A stretch of 5,938 nt of DNA, from the NCBI GenBank assembly GCA_026001245.1, contig BNZR01000079.1:1-5938 (forward strand). Reading direction: 5' to 3'. The notes under the pieces were generated by a model, which saw nothing but the letters and a program-made list of their open reading frames with translations, searched no databases and was not told where the DNA came from. The translations under genes were made by a program, and so were the position numbers. Shown here in pieces: positions 4,310 through 5,938 of the stretch; within the stretch, counting starts at the first letter, position 1; every line of letters starts with the position of its first letter. This DNA is from Clostridia bacterium. Lineage in GTDB: Bacteria > Bacillota_A > Clostridia > Oscillospirales > UBA929.

Positions 4310-5537
4310 GCGCCACCTCCACCACTAAGTCGGCGTACTTGCCGCGCTCACAGCACACATCGTTGTCTCCGCAACACTCAACGTAGCGGCGCAGAATCAC
4401 ACTCGCGTACTTCGGGTCAAGTTCCATCATGTGGCATACGCGGTCTGTCTGCTCACACGCAAGCAAAGTTGAGCCGGAGCCGCCGAACACATCAAGAACA
4501 ATCCCATTCGGCTGACTACTGTTTTTTATCGGGTAAGCCAGTAAATCCAATGGTTTTGAGGTCGGGTGATTTTCGTTTCGCTTGGGCTTGTTGAAATTCC
4601 AGATAGTCTTTTCAGCGCGTCCGGCGTACCATTTGTGCGTCCCGGTTTTCAACCAGCCAAACAGAATAGGTTCGTGCTGCCACTGGTATGGCGAACGCCC
4701 CATGACCATCGAATCCTTAACCCAAATGCAAGTGCCGGAAAGGTGAAATCCAGCCTCGCGGAACGCTTTGCGGAAGTTTTCGCCCTCGGTGTCGGCATGG
4801 AAGATGTACGCAGAGCCGCCGCTCTCCAAGCTGTCCGCCATGTTGCGGAACGAGGAGAGCAGGAATTCGTAGAATTTCTCCGCGCTCATGCTGTCGTTCT
4901 TGATTTTCAGACCACTCGCCGACTGGAACGCCACGTTATACGGCGGGTCTGTCAGCACAAGGTTTGCTTTGCGGTCGCCCATCAGCAGTTTCACGGTTTC
5001 CGCGTCCGTCGCGTCGCCGCAGACGAGCCGATGCCGCCCTACAGTCCAAACATCGCCGGGCAAAACAAAAGCCGCCTCGTCAAGAGCGGCCGTCAGGTCG
5101 AAATCGTCGTCCTGTACGTCGTCGCCATCGGCGGCGAACAACTTCTCAATCTCGGCGGGGTCAAAGCCCGTAAGCTCAAGGTCGAAGCCGAGGTCTTTCA
5201 ACTCGCCGAACTCTAACGCCAACAACGCCTCGTCCCACCCGGCAGACAGCGCGAGTCTGTTGTCCGCTAGTATATACGCTCGTTTCTGCGCATCCGTCAA
5301 GTGTTCGGCAAACACGCACGGCACTTCGGCGATGCCTTCAGCTTTTGCCGCCGCCACGCGTCCGTGTCCCACGATGATATTGTAATCGCCGTCGAGGATA
5401 ATCGGCGACACAAAACCAAACTCGCGGAGTGACGCGCGTAGCTGTAAAATCTGCTCCTTTGAGTGCGTCCGAGCGTTGCGGGCGTACGGCACAAGGCGGT
5501 CAACGCCCACCTTTTCAAATCGCTCTGTAGTCTGCAT
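4302..5537 (-). CDS. ParB-like nuclease domain fused to site-specific DNA methyltransferase (probably N6-adenine)
   Basis: A 411-residue two-domain protein. Residues 9-100 are a ParB/sulfiredoxin-like N-terminal domain: LVPYARNARTHS at 15-26, then LREFGFVSPIILD and the hallmark IVGHGRVAAAK at 55-65, ending in LADNRLA. An acidic linker (about 135-155) leads to a beta-class methyltransferase: catalytic LTDPPYN with DPPY at 197-200, HPTSKPLDLL at 324-333, and the S-adenosylmethionine-binding DVFGGSGST at 349-357. In this class the catalytic motif comes before the cofactor motif, as here. DPPY favours N6-adenine, though N4-cytosine is not excluded. This fusion is common in Bacillota phages near the terminase genes. 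Start ATG 5537 has AGGGGG 9 bases upstream and lies 3 bases after the terminase stop, suggesting coupled translation. There is no cognate restriction enzyme, so phage DNA protection is the likely role. The role of the ParB domain in such fusions is uncertain. Confidence 0.95.
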   Translation of the reverse strand: MQTTERFEKVGVDRLVPYARNARTHSKEQILQLRASLREFGFVSPIILDGDYNIIVGHGRVAAAKAEGIAEVPCVFAEHLTDAQKRAYILADNRLALSAGWDEALLALEFGELKDLGFDLELTGFDPAEIEKLFAADGDDVQDDDFDLTAALDEAAFVLPGDVWTVGRHRLVCGDATDAETVKLLMGDRKANLVLTDPPYNVAFQSASGLKIKNDSMSAEKFYEFLLSSFRNMADSLESGGSAYIFHADTEGENFRKAFREAGFHLSGTCIWVKDSMVMGRSPYQWQHEPILFGWLKTGTHKWYAGRAEKTIWNFNKPKRNENHPTSKPLDLLAYPIKNSSQPNGIVLDVFGGSGSTLLACEQTDRVCHMMELDPKYASVILRRYVECCGDNDVCCERGKYADLVVEVAHE

Positions 5538-5540
5538 AAA

Positions 5541-5938
5541 TTAAAACCCCCTGTTAGTCAGCATTTCGAGGAACGCGTTGGTCTTGTTGCCGCCACCATA
5601 CTCGGTAGTGGCGTTCTGTGCGATTATCGCCGAAATCTCGCGGTAGAGCGTCGTGGTCGCTTTCAGATACTCAAGCGAAGATTTCACATACGGCGACGCT
5701 TTGCCGCCCTGAATCACCCGACCAAGTTTCTTGTTCATCCACTCGCTCTCAAGATAATTGCGGCGCGTAAAAGCGAAATCCTCTATGAGTTGTCTAGGAA
5801 CATATCTCTCACAGCCTGTGCCGATTACCCAATCAAGTGTCTGCGTGTAAATCTGAGCCGCAGTCGGCAAATTGTCCCCGCCCTCCTTGCTTGCCATTTC
5901 GAGGAACGTCGGCAAGAGCGCCGGTTTTGATTTTTCAT
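5541..5938 (-). CDS. phage terminase small subunit, P27-like (5' end outside the window)
   Basis: The frame is open to the window edge, with at least 132 residues visible; the first seen are EKSKPALLPTFLEMASKEGG. A TTG at 5915 could start it, but no ribosome site precedes it and the frame continues, so I treat it as partial. The sequence has the look of P27-like small terminases of Bacillota phages: a helical segment AAQIYTQTLDWVIGTGC, then RQLIEDFAFTRRNYLESEW, a central KASPYVKSSLEYLKA and a C-terminal helix IAQNATTEYGG. Small terminases bind phage DNA at the packaging site and hand it to the large subunit. The family call is from recall of similar proteins. The large subunit is not in the window; the genes downstream are methyltransferases and an HNH gene instead. 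A 14-base match (catttcgaggaacg at 5562-5575 and 5895-5908) makes FLEM appear near both ends. Confidence 0.65.
   Translation of the reverse strand, partial: EKSKPALLPTFLEMASKEGGDNLPTAAQIYTQTLDWVIGTGCERYVPRQLIEDFAFTRRNYLESEWMNKKLGRVIQGGKASPYVKSSLEYLKATTTLYREISAIIAQNATTEYGGGNKTNAFLEMLTNRGF
5547..5552 (-). promoter_or_regulatory. ribosome site of the ParB-methylase gene, inside the terminase 3' end
   Basis: AGGGGG on the minus strand lies 9 bases before ATG 5537. It sits within the last codons of the upstream gene, which supports translational coupling and the ATG 5537 start. Confidence 0.6.

Noticed and set aside
4566..5216. 216-residue plus-strand open frame opposite the ParB-methylase gene
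   Set aside because: It is a shadow of the strongly supported minus-strand gene; it has no start signal and no recognisable motif.
1..5938. tRNA genes, CRISPR arrays, insertion-sequence ends
   Set aside because: I looked for clover-leaf sequences, regularly spaced repeats and transposase frames with terminal repeats, and saw none.

Overview
The window reads as a piece of a Bacillota-type (Firmicutes) temperate phage or prophage, probably from a gut or otherwise anaerobic bacterium. The grounds are strong AGGAGG-like ribosome sites, GTG starts, a tightly packed minus-strand phage operon, and protein families I know mainly from such phages (P27-like small terminase, ParB-methylase fusion, 'virulence-related' protein). 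The genus cannot be told from the sequence.

Positions 938-5938 are all minus strand. Read in the direction of transcription (right to left): the 3' part of a small-terminase-like gene (5541-5938, cut by the window edge), a ParB/adenine-methyltransferase fusion (4302-5537), an HNH homing-endonuclease-like gene with NUMOD modules (3704-4309), a large cytosine-C5 methyltransferase (1744-3759), an AT-rich gap with a candidate promoter (1640-1743), and a conserved phage gene of unknown role (938-1639). The first four genes overlap or are nearly contiguous, so they are probably co-transcribed and translationally coupled. Two solitary methyltransferases without a restriction enzyme suggest modification of phage DNA against host restriction, next to the packaging gene. 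The HNH gene looks like a mobile insertion in this operon.

Positions 56-912 are plus strand, visibly richer in A/T, and converge on the phage operon. They hold a tandem family of very small genes: a headless member (54-152), two full paralogues (166-387 and 434-667) and a related third gene (733-912). They share an Met-Gly start; the first three carry an Asn/Gln/Gly-rich segment built on the same D-x-H-x-Q...G-x-x-N-x-Q-x-Q-x-N pattern, and the full-length ones end in a cysteine-rich tail. I do not recognise the family. It is the most likely undescribed system here.

The oddest structural signal is that bases 1-55 are an exact inverted copy of 2458-2512, inside the cytosine methyltransferase gene. 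The match stops abruptly at 55/56, and both the methyltransferase frame and the small-gene frame are broken there. This may be an assembly-graph overlap (55 is a common assembler k-mer) or a real rearrangement. No stretch over 300 bases lacks a gene.
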